Assembly: GCA_005880075.1 (NCBI GenBank)
Contig: VBJT01000172.1
Coordinates: forward strand, 1 to 7,087
Length of the DNA: 7,087 nt
Source: Chloroflexota bacterium
GTDB lineage: Bacteria; Chloroflexota; Dehalococcoidia; SM23-28-2; RBG-16-64-32
Direction of reading: 5' to 3'
Both the position numbers and the translations under genes were made by a program. The notes under the pieces were generated by a model. It was given only the letters and a program-made list of their open reading frames with translations. It was not told the DNA's origin and made no database searches. This document shows positions 5,285 through 7,087 of this stretch, one piece after another; the stretch's first letter is position 1, and the number at the start of each line of letters is the position of its first letter.

Positions 5285-5502
5285 TGTCATCCTGAGCCCC
5301 GGATAGCGAGCAATGGTCGGCGGACGTATACGGCTGCGGAGTCGTCTTGCGCTGCGATTGAAGAGCGAAGGATCTCGGCGGCCCGAACCCATTACCGCAA
5401 CGAAGCCGCCGGGATTCTTCGCGAATTAGACGAAGGAAAGAACGGCAATCAGCTGCTCCCCATGGCTTATGTTGTCGGTGCCAAGAAGGGCTCAGAATGA
5501 CA
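5285..5502. mobile_element. MITE/REP-like element, 218 bp, with 15-bp terminal inverted repeats
   Basis: The left end TGTCATCCTGAGCCC (5285-5299) and the reverse complement of the right end (5488-5502), TGTCATTCTGAGCCC, match at 14 of 15 bases. Inside lies a second inverted pair at 5365-5382 and 5405-5422. No transposase is encoded, so it could move only with help. From memory, TGTCAT-CTGAGC and GCGAAGGATCT-type blocks are dispersed palindromic repeats in many genomes, including Chloroflexota. A duplicated target site is not clear. The element fills almost all of the 226-bp gap between the hydrolase stop and the CoA-transferase, and its right end contains that gene's ATG. Confidence 0.7.
5365..5422. 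repeat. Long imperfect hairpin inside the inverted-repeat element
   Basis: GCGAAGGATCTCGGCGGC (5365-5382) pairs with GCCGCCGGGATTCTTCGC (5405-5422): 16 of 18 positions match, with a 22-base loop. In RNA this is a stable stem upstream of the CoA-transferase start, and it could act in termination or mRNA protection. No T-run follows it. Confidence 0.65.
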
Positions 5503-6750
5503 CAACAAGAGCGCCGCCTGCCCCTGGAAGGCGTCAAGGTCGCCGACTTCTCGTGGTTCGGCGCCGGGCCCATCTGCGGGCGCCTGCTCGCCGACTACGG
5601 CGCGACCGTCGTGCGAGTCGAGTCGGAGACGCACATCGACGCGCTGCGCACGGTGGCGCCGTTCGCGAAGGGCAAAACCGGCTACAACGTCAGCGGCTAC
5701 TTCAACAACTACAACGCCGGTAAGCTCGGCATCCTGCTGAACTGCAACACCGACGAAGGCCAGCGCATCGCCCGGTGCCTCGTCGAGTGGGCGGATATCT
5801 TCCTGACGAACATTACGCCGCGGGTTATCGAGCGCTGGGGCCTGACGTACGAGAACCTCGTCAAGATAAACCCGCAGATCATCGCCGCCTATCAGCCGAT
5901 GCAGGGGTTCGACGGGCCGCACCGCGACTTCCTCGGGTTCGGCGCCGTCCTCACTCCGATTACGGGCTACAACCACCTCTCCGGCTTCCCGGGCCGCCCG
6001 CCGATGGGCCTTGGCACGAACTACCCCGACTACGTGATCAACCCCGGCCACACGTTCGTCGCGATCATGGCCGCGCTCCATTACCGGAATCGTACCGGAA
6101 AGGGACAGCACATCGAGTGCGCCCAGCTCGAGTCGTCCTGCGCGCCGCTCGCGCCCGCCATCTTCGACTACACCGCGAACGGACGTGTGCAGGGGCCGCA
6201 GGGCAATAACTTACCGTATGCCGCGCCGCACAACGCCTTCAAGTGCAGGCCTCTGAGCGACGGCGGTCGTCCGATGGACGAAACCTGGATCGCCATCGCC
6301 TGCTTCAGCGGCGAAGAATGGCAGGCGCTGGTCGAGGCAATGGGTCCTTCCGCGCAAGGATGGGCGCAGGATGCGAAGTTCGCATCGCTGGCCGGACGGA
6401 AGGAGAACGAGGCTGAGCTCGAGGTGAACATCCGCGCGTGGACGGCGGACAAGGACCCCTACGACCTGATGGAGGACCTCCAGGCTCGTGGAGTGCCAGC
6501 GGGTGTCGTCCAGAGCGCCCGCGAGATGCTCGACGTGGACGATGCACGCCCACGACGGCCCGCCGTTCGTGCTGTCGAAGACGCCTGGGTCCGTCCGGTC
6601 TCCGGCCCCGCTGCTCGGCGAGCACACGGAGTACGTATGCAAGGAGATCCTGGGCCTCGACGACGAGGGCATCGCGGAGCTGATGGTGGCAGGGGCGCTG
6701 GCGTGAAGGACAATGAATCTGCGCGGCCGAGTGTACGAGCCACGATCTAG
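5497..6750 (+). CDS. CaiB/BaiF (family III) CoA-transferase, frameshifted near the C-terminus
   Basis: As written the frame gives 417 residues, but only 1-348 are genuine. Landmarks are LPLEGVKVADFSWFGAGPICGRLLADYG at the N-terminus, ADIFLTNITPRVIERWGLTYENL, GFDGPHRDFLGFG, and LHYRNRTGKGQHIE (194-207). Asp178 in NYPDYVINPGH is the likely catalytic residue that would form the glutamyl/aspartyl-CoA-type intermediate. The reaction is CoA transfer between an acyl-CoA and a carboxylate; the substrate is unknown. After VQSAREMLDVD (to 348) the frame changes to an Arg/Pro-rich nonsense tail ending at TAG 6748-6750, while the true C-terminus continues in the next frame at 6542-6706. The start ATG lies within the right terminal repeat of the element, and an AAGAAGGG (5483-5490) six bases upstream, also in the element, is its only ribosome site. 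It differs clearly from the CoA-transferase at 3268, so it is not a recent duplicate. Confidence 0.8.
   Translation: MTQQERRLPLEGVKVADFSWFGAGPICGRLLADYGATVVRVESETHIDALRTVAPFAKGKTGYNVSGYFNNYNAGKLGILLNCNTDEGQRIARCLVEWADIFLTNITPRVIERWGLTYENLVKINPQIIAAYQPMQGFDGPHRDFLGFGAVLTPITGYNHLSGFPGRPPMGLGTNYPDYVINPGHTFVAIMAALHYRNRTGKGQHIECAQLESSCAPLAPAIFDYTANGRVQGPQGNNLPYAAPHNAFKCRPLSDGGRPMDETWIAIACFSGEEWQALVEAMGPSAQGWAQDAKFASLAGRKENEAELEVNIRAWTADKDPYDLMEDLQARGVPAGVVQSAREMLDVDDARPRRPAVRAVEDAWVRPVSGPAARRAHGVRMQGDPGPRRRGHRGADGGRGAGVKDNESARPSVRATI
6542..6706 (+). pseudogene. Displaced C-terminus of the second CoA-transferase
   Basis: Read one base later than the gene before it, this stretch gives HAHDGPPFVLSKTPGSVR, then PAPLLGEHTEYVCKEILGLD and a normal end at TGA 6704-6706. 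This is the standard family ending; the other CoA-transferase has EYPGPPYRLSETPW then GEHQEEVLKE. Between residue 348 of the main frame and HDGPPF, about 20 residues that the other copy has (PQLQHRRWLTRVEHPELGG) are missing, so a deletion with a frame change best explains the break. Confidence 0.75.
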
Positions 6751-6793
6751 TGCCGCTCCGGGGGCGTTGATTTCGGCCGGAAACACCAAATAA

Positions 6794-7087
6794 ATGCGCA
6801 CCCTCTTCACGGTAACGATGAAGCGCGGGCCTAGCTGGGATGCCACGCGGCCAAGGGAGGCCCAGGACGGGTGGCGTGAGCATGCGGACTTCATGAACGG
6901 GCTCGCCGCCAAGCGGTTCATCCTCCTCGGCGGACCGATCGGCGACGGGATCGAGGTCCTTCACATCATCGATGCTCCTGACAAGCCAACGATCCGTTCG
7001 ACCCTTGAACACGACCCGTGGTCTCCCCACCTCCTTCAGATCCGCGACATCCAGCCCTGGACCATCCTCCTCGATGCCGATGAGGAC
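6794..7087 (+). CDS. YciI-family (YCII-related) protein, runs off the window edge
   Basis: Ninety-eight codons are open from ATG 6794 to the end of the window, with no stop. The sequence fits small YciI-like proteins with a ferredoxin-like fold: MRTLFTVTMKRGPSWD at the start, WREHADFMNGL with conserved His30, FILLGGPIGDG (42-52), DPW (74-76) and PWTILLD near the end. Since the family is usually around 95-100 residues, the protein is almost complete. Its biochemical role is poorly known; relatives are thought to be small enzymes or regulatory partners. No Shine-Dalgarno sequence is visible in the A-rich stretch before the ATG. The 87-bp gap before it (6707-6793) shows no convincing promoter or terminator. 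Confidence 0.8.
   Translation, partial: MRTLFTVTMKRGPSWDATRPREAQDGWREHADFMNGLAAKRFILLGGPIGDGIEVLHIIDAPDKPTIRSTLEHDPWSPHLLQIRDIQPWTILLDADED

Noticed and set aside
5267..5500. Open frame (77 codons, TTG start) across the gap after the second hydrolase
   Set aside because: It lies almost wholly inside the inverted-repeat element, has no ribosome site, starts inside the preceding gene's stop region, and shows the composition typical of translated repeats.
5467..6921. Long minus-strand frames opposite the second CoA-transferase (up to 241 codons)
   Set aside because: They mirror a strongly conserved plus-strand gene, have Arg/Pro-rich composition and no family motifs; high GC content explains them.
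1..7087. CRISPR array, tRNA/rRNA, riboswitch, toxin-antitoxin or defence genes
   Set aside because: I read both strands for repeats, cloverleaf-type structures and family motifs and found none that could be supported.

Overview
This is a high-GC bacterial window with gene families common in Chloroflexota (Dehalococcoidia/SAR202-like) and Actinomycetota. These include family III (CaiB/BaiF) CoA-transferases, alpha/beta hydrolases, a MaoC-like C-terminus, an MscL with a C-terminal double-CxxC module, and a rhodanese of the mycobacterial CysA2 type. The taxon is inferred from gene content; Chloroflexota is my first guess.

Layout. Positions 1-132 hold the last 43 codons of a gene that resembles the end of a MaoC-type dehydratase. 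A good promoter (155-184) then drives 220-1578, one unbroken reading frame that joins a beta-carbonic anhydrase (residues 1-164) to a complete tandem-domain rhodanese (171-452). The join looks like a lost stop codon: the carbonic anhydrase ends where its family normally stops, and a perfect AGGAGG and ATG for the rhodanese remain inside the frame. Next is an alpha/beta hydrolase with a basic tail (1731-2708), convergent with mscL (3123-2716, minus strand). The 144-bp gap after mscL carries divergent promoters. It leads into a CaiB-type CoA-transferase broken by an out-of-frame deletion (3268-4020 plus 4022-4465), followed closely by a second alpha/beta hydrolase (4482-5270). A 218-bp element with 15-bp terminal inverted repeats (5285-5502) fills the next gap and supplies the start codon of a second CaiB-type CoA-transferase (5497 onward). 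That gene is also broken near its C-terminus by an apparent deletion. The window ends in a YciI-family protein (6794 to the edge).

How the genes may work together. The CoA-transferases, hydrolases and MaoC-like end suggest acyl-CoA or carboxylic-acid catabolism, but no substrate can be named. The carbonic anhydrase-rhodanese unit points to one-carbon/sulfur chemistry; its carbonic anhydrase half is of the type (Rv1284-like) that includes carbonyl sulfide hydrolases. MscL is an unrelated osmotic safety valve.

I see no CRISPR array, tRNA, rRNA, phage, toxin-antitoxin or defence locus. The strongest unusual signals are the stop-loss fusion with an internal ribosome site, the inverted-repeat element that provides a start codon, and the same-phase breaks in both CoA-transferases. 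Those breaks could be real decay or assembly error.
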